NCBI GenBank assembly: GCA_033065855.1
Contig: JAVXUO010002539.1
Coordinates: 124,001-188,000 of the forward strand
Reading direction: 5' to 3'
Source of the DNA: Escallonia rubra
Taxonomy: Eukaryota > Streptophyta > Magnoliopsida > Escalloniales > Escalloniaceae
DNA: 64,000 bases
This document shows, piece by piece, positions 21,566-35,297 of this stretch. The position numbers and the translations under genes were made by a program. The notes beneath the pieces were generated by a model that worked only from the letters and a program-made list of their open reading frames with translations, did not search any database and was not told the origin of the DNA. Position 1 is the first letter of the stretch. Each line of letters opens with the position of its first letter.

Positions 21566-24500
21566 ATGAATAATTCATTCTTCCAACAGCTTTTCTTGAT
21601 CACCATACTCCCAGTTTTGTGTACTGCTATTGTTCCAGAAAAAAGCCAGTGCTTGGAGGATCAGGAACTCCTTTTGCTTCATTTCAAGAGCAGCCTCAAG
21701 TTGGATTCTTCACTGTCAACCAAGCTGGTGTCGTGGAACCAAACCACAGACTGCTGCCTTTGGGATGGTGTAACTTGCAACAATGTTGGCTATGTCGTTG
21801 GTCTCGACTTGAACAGCGAATCCATTTCTGGCGGAATGGACAGTGCCAGTAGCCTGTTCAGTCTCCAGTTTCTGCAGAGTCTGAATTTGGCATTTAACAA
21901 CTTCAATTTGGTGAAAATTCCAGCCGGGTTTAGTAATCTTGCCAGTTTGACGTATCTGAATTTGTCAAACTCCGGTTTTGCTGGGCAAATACCGATCGAA
22001 TTATCACGCTTGACAAGGTTGGTCACTCTTGATCTCTCCGCCCTAAACTTCTCTCCCTCCCCTGGAGTTCCGCCTCCTTCCTTGGTCCTTCAGAATCCGA
22101 ACTTGGCCATGCTTGTTCAGAACATGACAGAGCTTACCCAACTTTGTCTGGATGGGGTTAATATATCGGCTCAGGGATATGACTGGTGCCAGGCTATATC
22201 ATCGTCACTGCCTAATTTGGGAGTGTTAAGCATGTCCAGTTGTTATCTTTCAGGCCCCATTGATTCTTCGTTGGCGAAACTTCGGTCTCTTTCAGTGATC
22301 CGCCTTGGTCAGAACGATTTAAGTGCTCCAGTTCCACAGTTCCTAGCAGATTTCAAGAATTTGACTGCCCTGCATCTCACTTTTTGTAATCTGAACGGAG
22401 TATTTCCAGCAAAGATTTTTGAGTTACCAGCTCTACAGACTCTGGATGTATCATACAATGGATTACTACATGGTTCTTTGCCTGAATTTAACCACGATAG
22501 ACCCCTTAAGACGTTGGTGCTCAGCTACACAAACTTTACAGGGGCATTGCCATATTCTTTTGGTAACCTTGGGATCTTAAGCAGGTTAGACCTATCTCAT
22601 TGCAATTTCAGTGGACCAATTCCAAATTCAATGGCAAACCTTGTTGAACTTGTTTATTTGGATTTGTCATCCAACAAGTTTACTGGTCCAATCCCGTCAT
22701 TTGAGATGTTCAAGAAACTAAACTATGTTGATGTCTCCCGTAACAGTTTATCTGGTCCAGTCCCTTCTTCTTACTTTGAAGGTCTTCTCAGTCTTGCATA
22801 TATCAACTTAAATCACAATTCATTGAGCGGGAGCATTCCATCTTCTCTATTTGCTCAGGCATCGTTGCGGAGAATTGAGCTTTCCGACAACCATTTTAAT
22901 GGTCGACTTGCTGAAATTAGCAATGCGTCCTTCTCTTTGTTGGATACGCTTGATTTGAGTGGCAACAACTTAGAAGGTCCCATTCCCAAGTCCTTCTTTG
23001 AGCTCACAAGGCTTAATATCCTCCTACTGTCATTCAACAACCTCACCGACACTATACAGCTAGAATCTTTTAAGAGGCTTGTGAATCTTACCAATCTTGA
23101 TCTCTCATACAATGCCTTGTCCGTTGATACAAGCGAAAGCAAGTCTAGCTTGTCTTCTTTACCCAATATACACATATTAAAATTGGCTTCTTGCAAGCTG
23201 CAAAGCTTTCCTAACATGAGGAACAATTCAAGGCTGTTTCACTTGGACCTCTCAGACAACCAAATTGGAGGTGAAATTCCAAACTGATTATGGGAACTGG
23301 GAAACGCTGACACTGGAACTCTCTCGTACTTAAACGTTTCTCACAACCGGCTAGTGAGTCTCCAAGAACCTTATGTTGTTCCTGATCTCGCTGTCCTCGA
23401 CCTACATTCCAACCAACTGCAAGGTGAAATCCCAACAACACCTTATGGTGCTGCCTATGTTGATTTCTCCAACAATCATTTCAGCTCTTCAATCCCTGCT
23501 GATATTGGTAACAACCTCACCTATGCTGTTTTCTTTTCCGTTTCAAACAATAACATCATTGGAGCTATCCCTGCCTCCATATGCAATGCCAGCTACCTTC
23601 AAGTTCTTGATATGTCTAACAATAGATTTAGTGGTACAATACCATCATGCTTGATTGAACTGAGTCAGAGCCTTGGGGTACTAAATCTGGGAAAGAATAA
23701 TCTGCAGGGAAATATTTCTCAGACATTTCCGGGCAGCTGTAGTTTGAAAACTCTCGACTTGAATGGAAATCATTTAGAAGGAAAGATTCCAGAATCACTG
23801 GCCCAGTGCACAATGCTAGAGGTGCTGAACCTGGGGAACAACACACTGAATGATACCTTTCCATGCTTTTTGAGGAACTCTTCCAGCTTGCGCGTGCTTG
23901 CTCTGAGATTCAACAAGTTGCATGGAGGCATTCGATGTGGAGGGTTCGCTAACAGCTGGCCAAACCTACAGATCATTGACCTAGCTTCCAACTACTTTAC
24001 CGGTGATCTACCACCAAATTATTTCTTGAACTGGAGGGGGATGATGGTTGGTGAGGATGAGGTGCCATCAAAACTCAACAACTTGCGTTTTGAGTTCATG
24101 AGACTAAGCAACTTATACTACCAGGACACAGTGACAGTTTCGAACAAAGGTGTAGAGATGGAGCTGGTGAAAATTTTAACCATCTTTACCTCCATTGATT
24201 TCTCAAGCAACTTTTTTGAGGGAGGTATACCAGATACAATTGGAGAGCTCAAATCGCTTTATGTACTCGATTTATCACAAAATGCACTCACAGGCTCAAT
24301 CCCTCGATCAATTGGAAACTTGAAACAGCTTGGATCACTTGACCTCTCTCTGAACAAGATAAGTGGAACAATCCCAACAGAGCTTGCAAGCCTTACATTC
24401 CTTTCATTCTTAAACTTGTCCTACAATCAGATGGCTGGAAAAATCCCAATATCCGTGCAATTTCTGACCTTCACAGAAAGTTCTTTTGAAGGCAACAAGG

Positions 24501-24802
24501 GATTATGTGGGCCTCAACTCAACATAGGTTGCGATTCTGATAAAACAGCAGGATCGTCAACACCAACAATTGAGCAGCAGCACTCACATCCTAACGCAGA
24601 GGTTAACTGGGACTACATAAGTGCTGTATTGGGATATGTTGTCGGGTTAGGAGTTATCATCGTGCCACTTATTTATTGTGAAAGATATCGTGATTGGTAT
24701 TACAAGTATGCTGATCAAGTTGTTTTTAGAATTCTCCGCCAGCAAGAACAAGCAAGAAGACGCCATGGAAGAAGAGTACATGGATCCAGTTCTGGAAAGT
24801 AA
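21566..24802 (+). pseudogene. RLP3: LRR receptor-like protein interrupted by one nonsense codon
   Basis: Same architecture as the other copies: signal peptide from MNNSFFQQ, intact N-cap (QCLEDQ; DCCLWDGVTCN), LRRs, island (NWRGMMVGEDE... VTVSNKGVEMEL), transmembrane helix ([16 protein letters not shown]) and tail ending GSSSGK. A TGA at 23285-23287 stands where RLP1 has the tryptophan of VPNW. The frame continues open for the remaining 505 codons. The truncated product would have 573 residues. Up to about residue 360 it is close to RLP1, RLP2 and RLP4; the LRRs from there to the island are clearly diverged; the C-terminal 80 residues are again close. It is the copy next to the intact SUVR gene. 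Confidence 0.9.
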
Positions 24803-26128
24803 ATGCCGCTGAATAAGCCTACCTAGCAAGGGGCTCTCTGATTGTCATCCCCTTGCTGGCTTAACATTTCTTTGTTTTCCACATCATTCTGTTTTATTTT
24901 TAAGGGGACGATCCCAAAAGGATTGAAATTTAGACATTCTCAAGTGTCATCCCGCGAGAATGTTGCTACTGACGTGCAAAATATCTCTTCACGTAAAATT
25001 TGAGCAAGCAAAGTTACCAACTTGAGCAAAAATATGCAGTGCCGATTGCACCAAAGCCGAGTTTATACAACAGTTGTACTACACTCAAAAAGCGTGATCA
25101 CAAATCAATTAGCCATTAGTTGAGTTAAAGCCGGCAAGTAGCTTAAAATTCTGTGTGCTAACACAAAATGGCTCCAGCATTCATCAACTGCCACAGTTAC
25201 CAAATACTTAGCAGCTAGGAGATGTTACTTGCTCAAACAGTAGCGTGCTATGTCTTACAGCAAAACTGTTGCAGTTAACCCTATACCTTCCACTTACCCT
25301 GGATTAGATGAACCCTTTTTCTTTGACTAAGATATTCAAGGAAATGCAGCATACGTCTTTGACCATTTGAAAACTCCTTGACGGTGATATGCTCCCAAAT
25401 CCTGAAAACTTGTGTATGGTCTCCACCGGTCTTTTCTCCATCTAACGAGGTAAAGTAACTGCTTTACTCCCTGAAAGATAGACACTAAACAATAGTTTGA
25501 AGGCGAACTATTTTGTACTATCAGCGGTCAATTTCAAGGAATGGAAAATGTATTGCAGAAGAGATCTACTCTGAATGTCATAGATTTCTGTTTTATTAGG
25601 AGTATATCTTGCAATTCGCTATCAGTTGTTGAGTGTGTCGGTATGTAGACAGTGCAAGATCAACAAGCTGACGAGGCAAATACCAGGAAATGTAACTGAT
25701 TAACCAATTCATCACCATAAACATTGCGTACAACTTCCAGCACAATAAACAATTTTCAAAATGAAGCTAGTATCATAAGGAAGATTCTACCTTCACAATT
25801 AGTGGATTGTGCTGCATGGAGTTGGACAAGGATATAAGACCAAATTTTAGAGGAACCGGTTTCACCTTCGCATCATAGTCAAGTACTTGAAATCTTTGTT
25901 TTGGTAAACCTTAGGTGTCCAGACTCGTGTACCAGATGTATGATTAAGGGCTGGGGTGCATATACTACCAGAATTTTTTATTCTTCAGTGATTGGGCAGT
26001 CCTCTAACTTTGTCAGAATTAGCCATTATCATTCTTATACAGGCCAATTTTGTTTGTATGAGCCTTTTTGGTCCACCAGACAGCCTTGAGAGTGATGAAA
26101 TGTGGCACGGACGGTTATGTACTAACCT
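24803..26128. other. RLP3-SUVR convergent spacer
   Basis: This is the 3' flank of RLP3, which becomes the 3' untranslated region of the minus-strand SUVR gene. No independent gene is seen. From about 25130 it is duplicated at 1-1017, and its first half behind RLP1 and RLP2. Confidence 0.7.
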
Positions 26129-29100
26129 TTATTTCATGTCTCGACAAGACGGACTTGCGCAGCAGCAGCGAAATGCCTTAATAGGATGACTACGATCAGT
26201 AAAGTCAATACCATAGTCCTGCAATCATTATTAGATGTATCATACAATGGTTTCTCAACATTTACTCACTCTAGATTTGTTCACTATATCCAACCCAGAA
26301 CATATCATAACAGGAAGCTCCTATAGGTAATTGTGACTGGGCAACCCAGAACGGCCGAGCGGTCATACTGAAGGTAACGAAAGGGCCAACAAAGCTACGT
26401 CCTTAAGGACTTAGTTTAAGTTTGACCCTTTGTTGCCACCTTTGACCATAGATAAAAATGAATCAATATACTAAAGTAGAAAACTGTGACAAAAACTCCA
26501 TCAAAAATATCTAGAATGAATGTAAGTTCTTCCTGCATATTACGTCAACAGAAGCTTTAAAATCTAAGCAGACGCCAATAGCAACACGTCTGAAACATAT
26601 CTAAAGTACCTATTTACGCAGTAGAAGTAACTATTCGAGTTGCATACCCATGTCAGCTCTTCGAAAGCTTCCACTTTTCTGTTGGTAAAAAAGGCAAGCT
26701 GCATGAGGAAAGAGTCATCAAGTGCGAAATTAAGGCTTTGAAATCAATATATTTAGTGCGACATCAAATGGAGCAATTAAGTGCATACATGGTAGTAGTG
26801 ATGATCGGGGTTCTCCACTTCGACAGGGACTTCAAGCAAGTTTGCATCCGAACATCTGGAGTAATTGTATTTGAAAGAGAAAAAGGAAATTAATCAATAC
26901 TCTGGAGAGAAACTAATTAGTATCCCAGAGATTGTTGGCCTTTGAGGAGATGACATGAAAAGCCAATGCATATCTTGAGATGATTCCTTGCTCGGTCAAC
27001 TGCTTTATCCTCTTAGGGTTTTTACTTTTTGTGTAAAGGTGCCAGAAGACCTCAATAGAGCTTGTTATTAGAGAACACCATTCATTATAGCAGACAGACA
27101 AACATACAGAAGATTTTGACTGCAGTGTGGATACTGGTACATATTAGATTACCTAACTATCGTACCTAAGTGCCCATGCATACTGGTAGTAGGAACAATA
27201 TGAGCATGTGTTATATAAACAGAAAGCATATAAAGGGGGGTAGCAATATATTTAGAGAATGGTCACCTGTGATTTATAAATCGCGCCACATTACCATAAA
27301 ATGTTGCATCCAAACACAGTGCATCTTCATCATTCAAAACTCCTTCAGACCCCCAGTCTGCATCAAGTAATACAGGGTATGTATGTCTATCATCGCCACT
27401 GCTTTTCTTGTTCCGTTCATATAGTTCCATGTTGGTCAATATTTCTCCAGCATATTCACATACAAAGGCACCTTCAGGCAGCTCCTGAAGCGTTCGAAGG
27501 CCCCAGCCTTTGCCCTCATTAGTCAAGAATACCTGAAGTCCGGTAAAAGTACCAGCATAAGAACACATTGCAAGTCTACCACACATAGATATTCAAATTA
27601 CCAAAAGCCGAAATGCTAATTACAGTAGCACATGAGTGAATTTAGAAGGCAAAACGAATATAAGAGCGCACAAAGAGAGTACGATCTATTAGTGGTGGCA
27701 TGATATGGCAGAACAAAAGAGAAAAGCTTAAGTGCCCGCTTCCACAAGATAATTATTACTAGAGGTAAAATTATTAGAAATAATTAATTCAACAGCATGA
27801 TTTCATTGTTTCTTCGCCTAATTCTCATAGGAAAATGAAAAGATTGACTTGTAAACAACCTTAGAAGTTCTCAAGGCCAGAAGAAGTTCAGTAGAGTTAT
27901 TTTAAGAATGAAAGATAATAAAGGAGGTGAACTCACCTGCAAATGGCAGCTAATACCTCGCTGCACCACTCTATTTCCACACTGCATGTCGCAGCCACAT
28001 TTCGTCCAGCATTCCTTGATAAACTTCCTGATCAAATGGCCCTTGCACGGTTCTGGCCTGTACATGTTCCTAGCCTTCTCTAAAGGGCATTCTTGACAAA
28101 CAAACTTGTAGTGTTTTTGAGGCTCACGAGTCACAGAAAAGCAAGCTCTTAGAAATTCTTCTTTTAATAGGCCTTTCGTTGTGTAGGCAAACTCTCCCCC
28201 TGTATCACGAGCACATGCACAAGGTATTATATTTGAAAGACAATCCCCTATGCAACTCGGGCAACTATCCTCATCCGCAATGCGGGCCAGCGACACATGT
28301 ACATATGCATTTTGATGAACTACACTCTGCGACATGTAAACAAAATCTGGCAGACGCTCATTCCCAATTTCATCTAGCAAAGAAATTGCCACCCTCTCCT
28401 TTCCTTTTGTTATGTCTCTAATTCTATTGAAGAAATTCATTTCTTCCTGACCAGTCGGTTGCTTTGAAGACTCAGAAATAGACTTATTTACAATCATTTC
28501 CCTTGCAAAAGTATCGGAACCCAGAGGACCTATGTCGGGAACCATAACTTGACCACCAGAATCACCAGCAGCATATCTCTTTCTGTCCTCTTTGAGTAAT
28601 AACATTTTGCTTCTGCTATCTGCTGCGAGTGAAGCCCGATCTTCCTGCTGCCCCAAATGCGGTCTTTTGGATGGGGGCTCTGTACCATCATACAACTTTG
28701 CATCATTCTTCTTATCTTCCCTTGCCTACTCAGCATAACCAAGCGCACTTGAATTAGCCAATCACAATTCTCAAGAGAGTAATGTATTGAAAACCTTTCG
28801 TATCATCAGATACACAATATCAATGAAGGGGGTGACTTAAAAAAATCTCTCAAGTTAATTACTCTGAAGCTCAATGAGGAACACAAATTGTTCCACCTGA
28901 AAAATGTGGTACGACCTGGTGTAAGCTTATTGGTGCATAAATGTGTGTGTATATTCGGATTTTAGTCCCCACCACTCCATACTGTCCAAAAGTTGCTCCT
29001 CTTGTGCAAAAGAGCTCTCGATTCGCATAGGACAAAGAGGAGCAGTCTGTTAAATGCCTCCTCTTAGGAAACAGCAAATGCTGAAGCACCTTGCCAGTGC

Positions 29101-30084
29101 AAAGAGTAAGTGGTTAACGCTCCCATGATCCCCCTATATAAGGATGCAAGTAATATGAGATTTCCTAGCACTGTCATCTGCTTTACTTCTTACCTTCAAA
29201 ACACTAACAAGACGATTCTTTGTATTTTGGCTAACCCGGAACATCAAAGTGATTATGAAAAACATTTTTACGGTAGTGAAACTTTGTGCTAATTCTTCCC
29301 TCAGTCTGTGAGAGAGAGGGAGAGAAGTTACTTTTTACTAACTGTGAAGATAGATTCCTTCTATGGTGAATAGGGTAGCCACATCACGTCAAGCACTAAA
29401 CTTAAAATACTTCGTTCCACAATTTTATACAGATAATCTGAAATACAGCACACTGTTTCTTACATCATGTACTTTCTTCACACAAAACATCTATGCAAGT
29501 CTCACAATGCATTCCAAATTTCCAACAGATCTAGCTGTTTGGTTTCCATTACTTGGCAGAACTATTAGTAAGGAAAGTGCAACAAATTGCTTTATCATTC
29601 ACCAGATTCTATGAGTTTCATGTCTACCAAAGGGAAGGCACAGGATAACTCTCTGCAAGTCTTGCAGTTTATTTCTTGCTTGGAAGCTAGAAGGCGGGGA
29701 AGATTGGCTGCACAAAAGGCATATACTATTCTTATAATATTTCTGTCTAAAGAAGGTGCTGAAAGGGGGCATAGCCTATATACACCAGGTAAGGCCGCGG
29801 TCACTAGACTCAAATTGAGCAATAACAAGAAAATAAAACTACTCCACAAGTGCAGGCAAAATACGTAAAAGAAACAACATCAGTAATTTTATAGAGTAAA
29901 CCTTATCTTCTGCCTCTTCAAATATGGCATCAGCAAGCGTATGATAATTATCTTCCTCGATAAGTTCCCAATTATTCCCATACAATTTCAGAAGTTTTTT
30001 GAGGACTCGTTTCACAGTATCTTTAGGAACTCCCAACTTCTTCATTGCACTAAAAGCCTTTGAGCCTCGTTGATTAGGTTCCAT
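26129..30084 (-). CDS. SUVR4: SUVR4-like histone-lysine methyltransferase (WIYLD, pre-SET, SET, post-SET)
   Basis: Six coding exons on the minus strand keep frame and use GT/AG sites: 30084-29902, 28725-27937, 27532-27267, 26855-26789, 26698-26648 and 26218-26129. The product is about 481 residues, the size of Arabidopsis SUVR4 (492). Exon 1 is a WIYLD domain (AMKKLGVPKDTVKRVLKKLL; NWELIEEDNY), which binds ubiquitin in SUVR4. Exon 2 holds a Cys-rich pre-SET (CPSCIGDC, IPCACAR, CQECPLE, CGCDMQCGN), which binds three zinc ions in this family. Exons 3-5 form the SET domain: GKGWGLR, FVCEYAGEIL, then RFINHRC, where SUVRs have R in place of the usual S, and ELTWDYGIDF. Exon 6 gives the post-SET CCC...C. 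All key motifs are present. The family methylates H3K9 in the nucleus, mainly at transposons. The exon 1-2 join is the least certain, since a small extra exon could be missed. Confidence 0.9.
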
Positions 30085-33000
30085 CCTGATCCAACAAGTT
30101 TTTAAACTCCCTTTCTACGAATTCCGCCGCATCCTATTCCATTCTTCTTCACGGCTTAAATATCAGTTCGATACCTATTAACTGTAGGCTTGTAAGGGTA
30201 ATGCACAACTAAAGGAAAGTACGATAATTTGCAGTTCAAGAGTGAAGCAGGTGCACTTCAAATGCCCATTGAGGAGCAGTAAATACCCGTATATACATTG
30301 AGAAACAAGGCACAGTTATATCACGACAAGTAAATGAAGAAACACTAGGACTAATAGGCACACACATTTATATTATTATGTTAATTTTTATCAGTAACTG
30401 TGCTTGAAAGGGGTTTAGTCTTGCGCTTCTAACTAATCCAGAAGCATGGCATGAAACGATCAATTACCTCTGAACGTAACATAAAAAAAAAAACTACTCT
30501 ACAAATTCAGGAAAGTCTTGCTTTGGATGGGGCAGCCAAGTAGTCCATCAAAGAATACTTGCTTAACAAAACACTGCGTATGTCAAAAAAAAAAGTTGAG
30601 GACATAGGATTCACGAGGAGGGAGAGAAACAAATTATTTTTGCTTTTGATATCAAGTCAAATACATTGGTTAATCAAGTATTCCATCATATTATGCCATT
30701 TCCCAGTCTTACAGAAGAAGTGATCTGAGACAAGTTATGGTCCTCTAACATAAACGCTACAGGTCTATTATCAATAAGAAACTAGTATTGAGGATCCCCA
30801 CTTTCTTTTTTGAAGTCTCAAAATGGCAATGGCATGTGATGACACCCCTTAGATAAGATTTTGTGAATTTACAAGGTCAACACTTTCTTGGATCACAAAA
30901 TTGCCAATTTATGGTGCCTTGGGTGATCTTCTGTTGTTTTGAGTGGGACAAGAACACTTAAACACAAGTCTATGAAAAACACATGAGAAATTTGTTGCAT
31001 CATTGCATCACAAAGGTGTAGAATCTCATGTCAAGAGACATACTACACTCAGCACATGCACCTGACTTAATGTTAATATATAGCTCATGTGCAATAATCG
31101 ATTCTACGTATTATAGATTTTCTTGAGATTACAGAGCCTCCAAGAGTCCTTTGTTACAACAAATTCTATCTTCCTTAAGTACTTTGTACTTTGTTCTGTG
31201 AATATCATCTGCAAACCTCACAGAATGGAGAACTGAACCCTCAGATTAAGGTTTAGAAAAACGATAAAACAAACCTTACTATTCTTAGACCTGCAGATTT
31301 TTTCCCACCTATGCACAAAAAAAACCTCACAGAATAATATCACTGATCTACTAAGAAGGTATCTAAAAGAAGGTCAATTTTAGAAGTGACGCCACGCAGG
31401 CTCTTACTAGGCACTTACGAGGACGCTTACTTGGGGATGACTGGACGAGGTTTCAAGAATGCCCATACTTATCTACAATATGCTTCTTGTACGTAAGAGA
31501 TAATTATAGAGTGTTAGAGGAGAGCTCTAGAAAGTAGGGAATTCTAGAGACTAGAGATAGATCGTTGAATAGAACAAATCCCCACCGTCCGTTGAGAAAG
31601 TGGGTAGTATAAATAGCTAAGGCCATTCCTTGGCCAAGGCATAGAGAGATATGGTGAGCATTCTCCAAGCTATCTAGTGAAAACCATTCTCCCAAACTCT
31701 TGTGTCCCTTTGTTCAATTGCTTATATCATCGCGCAGCCCAAGGGAAAGCTTGACTTAGCATTCTAGCGGGGGCTTGAATTGGCTGTGCCGCACAATAGA
31801 CTTAGTGAAGTCTTTAGTCTGTGACATTAAGCTCTAAGTGCAGATACCTGTAAGCTTGTGGAATTCAAATCGTAGTGTTCTTTTACCTGTGCAAAATGCT
31901 TCGGTCGAAACCTTTCTAATTAGGACATGCTAACTTTACTTTTAACAGTAATAGTGAAAATATATGACACATAGCACCACAAGTCCCAACTGATTTTAAT
32001 AAGGCCCGATGTGGCAAAAGGTATTTCGGCATCTGTTCACTTCAGACAGCTCTTGTATGGATTGCTTAATTTAACAATTTCATTCAAATTAATGCAAGAG
32101 AATCACTACGATGCATCAAAGAAAAGAGTACATGAGATAAAAGTACCACAACTGGAGCAGAAGACACATTTCCAACAGGGATAATCAGTAAGTGATGGAT
32201 TCAATGAGAGCCAAAATGTAACGACTGGGAACGTTTAAATGGCAGGGCAAACGATATAAAATCATATTTGCAATTAAAAAATAGTGCTTGGCGTTAAGCC
32301 AAATGAACTAGCATTCCGCTATGAGTTCTCCAAACATGGAAACAAGACGCCTTTTTACCTCCATTGCATTATTTGAACAAATAAAACCATGGCAGGCACT
32401 ATGGCATACTGATGTTGTCATAGTAATGCCTGAAGGCAAGCTACAAAATTTATTTTTACTTCAAGCAATCCTCGCAACAGTACGTAAGGTAGTCCTAAAA
32501 ACCTTACCTGAATCAATTATTCATTTATGGACCTACAAAACGATGTTATCTTCTGGAAATAATAGCAGTCATTTATGTTGAGTTACATTCTTAGTAAATA
32601 AATGTGAACTGTTGAAAAATGATTTTTGTATTCCCTGCAAAAGAATGATACATGATACAGAAAGACCACAACAAAATCTTTAAAAACCTAAGGAGAGGAA
32701 AGGAAACAGAAATGCTTAAGAAAGTAACCACATTACTTGAGGATTCACTTCCATAAAAAACACTGGGGCAGAACTGCAAAACTAGCCTCTATGTTTTAAG
32801 CTAAACTTGGCAAGCCTTATGTTCATAAAATGAAGTTATGGTGTCACAACTGCAAAAAATGTATGTATAAATCACTTGTACATCGGCAAGAACCTCAGGT
32901 CCAATAAGAGTACTATATTTAACTTCTTTCTTTAGGCTACTTGTGCCCCCTTTTGTCGAAAAGGTGCATTAGCGACAAAAGGGGTACAGAAACAGCAAAA

Positions 33001-33304
33001 AATAACCTAAGATGCAATTCAATAACCCAGACATTATGATACTCGGCCAATTTATCACAAATGCAACCAAAAAACAGAATTCAGTCGTGAGTAATATTTA
33101 AAGTAATCTGTGACAAAAGTAGGGTAATGGAACACAGAACAAAATGCTTTGCGCTCCACAACGAAATGAACTGATTACAAGAATATAAACCCTTTCCACC
33201 AAAACTTGAAAAGTAACTGTTTCATGCTCTGTTTGGTTACAGCAATACATGCTATAACAGAGGCTACGAAGGGAGTAAAGGATATAATAGCAATGAAATA
33301 CCGT
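30085..33304. other. Probable 5' untranslated intron of SUVR, with possible LTR debris
   Basis: No coding gene is supported. 31384-31930 has a TATAAATAG box (about 31610) and LTR-like composition (GTGTTAGAGGAGAGCTCTAG...), so it may be a degraded solo LTR; I could not define its ends. The rest is AT-rich with no recognised signal. Confidence 0.35.
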
Positions 33305-33490
33305 AAGCTTCTGATTTTGCATAAAGGCAATGAGAATGCGAGTTGAAAGACGAACCGGAGAAGGATCTTTGCCGGCGCCGGAGCGCTTGCCGAAACGATG
33401 GCCCGCTTACGTCGAAGCTGTACGGAGAAAGGACTCTATTTTTGGGAGGGCCTTTGTAACGGAAAAAAAGGACGAGAGAGAGCGGGGGCA
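33305..33490 (-). other. Possible first, non-coding exon and promoter of SUVR
   Basis: A GC-rich island in AT-rich DNA. On the minus strand it has a pyrimidine-rich leader (CTCTCTCTCGTCC) and GCTCCGGCGCCGGCAAAGATC, ending in AAGCTTACG with a donor-like GTATTT at about 33304. It has no coding frame in line with SUVR. I infer a 5' untranslated exon; transcript data would be needed to confirm it. Confidence 0.35.
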
Positions 33491-35297
33491 GAGGGCATAC
33501 ACATAGACTGAAATATTCTAAAGAGAAGCGATATCTCTGGGCAACACATTTAAGCGTTCAAACTTATTAATCTATCGTTACGGGCCTTTAAAATCGTTGC
33601 TAAAATCTGAACGGGCTCGATCGACTTTTTATAAAACTTGCTTATCAATTATGATATAAAAGATCGATAAGAAAGGAATAAATGTTGGGTATTCTAACCT
33701 ACGCTAAGGAGCATAGTAAGAAGAAGTGATCAACAGTATCTTGAAGATTGTTGAATAGGTTTTGATTGTTTGACAAAGTCTGCTTATTTGGGGGATTTTC
33801 GGCCTTTTGATTGGTTGATGTGATTGGGGGTGCGTGGAAACAGATGCATGTGATTGCCGCTACTTACCGATTTTGTTATGGAAAACTTAGATCCGGAAGG
33901 GGAAAAGGCACGGATCGGATCTGCCTCGGGGTGTGGTTTTGTACCCACGTGGTGATTATGCATTTGACCTTGCCACTGATTTTGCCTGGGGCCTACTGGG
34001 GTGGGTAAAATAAAAAAAATGCCGCTAAGGTAATTTTAGTGAAAATAACATCGCTTTAAAGTTAAACAACAATAACAAAAATACTTTTATCATTAATTTT
34101 TTGTTACGAAAATTATGAAAGCAGAAGATCCTTATCCAATGAATTGGTGGATGACAAGTATTTTTCTATACTTATTTCGACACTACGTATTTAGCTGCGA
34201 CAATTACTTTACATTTGAATCTAAAATTTCACAAAGTTTAGATTTTTTCCTTCTAAAATTTTTGTATATGAAAATCTAAAAAATTTGTAGAGTTTAGTAT
34301 TTGGCAATACTTTTGTGAATGCATACTATAACAAAATTAATTGGTTATAATAAACTAAATGAATTGCTCAAACTATAGATGGTTGGAATTAAAAAATGAG
34401 AGAATATGTGACGAACAGTTGAAAAGCTAAAAAGTAATGTGGTATAAAAGAAAGCTTGAATTGTTGGAGGTAATTCTCTTATGAATTTGATAAAAAACTA
34501 GTTTAAAATGGTTGTTTTAATTGGATATTTTGGCTCTCCTAAATCTATATTTCAAATCCTTTCTAGAATTTCACAAATTCTCCTTACCAACCAATGAATA
34601 TCATTATAGGTACTTTCGAATCATCAACCAAAATTTCAGTTGGAATACACCATCCAAACTTAATATAGTAATGAGCCCTCCTTTGTCTTTTTATGCTTTT
34701 TTTTTTATTTTCTCTAGACATTTAGGGTGAATTTTGGGTATCAAAGAATTACATTTTCACTTGTCAAATGCTCGTAATTTCGTCAGGCATTCGTATATAA
34801 CGTTAGATTTTATGATCAGTCATCTAAATATTACTTTAAAAACTCGCAAAAAGTCACACGCTCTTTTGATCGTAAAAACTAGGAGTAGGGTGGTTGTCCA
34901 AAGAAATATAAGTCTCCTCCAACTACTTCCTCACTTCCTCCTCTTTCTTCGGGTAAACGAAGGAAACTTCACCCTTTGGTCCACCATTTATAATTTTTCT
35001 TTTGTGCCCTCGTAGTAAAGAATTTCTAGGGTGCCCACTGCCCAAGTACATTATAAAAAATAATAACCATAATAATAACGTGCAATTCAAAAGAACAGTA
35101 AAATTAACGGTTGGCCGCATCTGTCTTTTCTAACATGTTCTTTTTCAAACATTTGTTTGAAAAAATGTACATAAAAAATCAGAATATATGAGCACTACAG
35201 CCTAAATTATAACGACGAAGGAACCAAGGCTTAGAAGTACTTGATCAATATTATTTATCAGATTGTGTAATATTGATTTGGGTAACATTATTTTCAT
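33491..35297. other. Intergenic DNA, nothing recognised
   Basis: AT-rich sequence without conserved frames, RNA genes or definable repeats on either strand. Confidence 0.5.

Noticed and set aside
32321..32581. 86-codon frame
   Set aside because: No similarity to any family I know, atypical composition, and it lies in a probable untranslated intron of SUVR.
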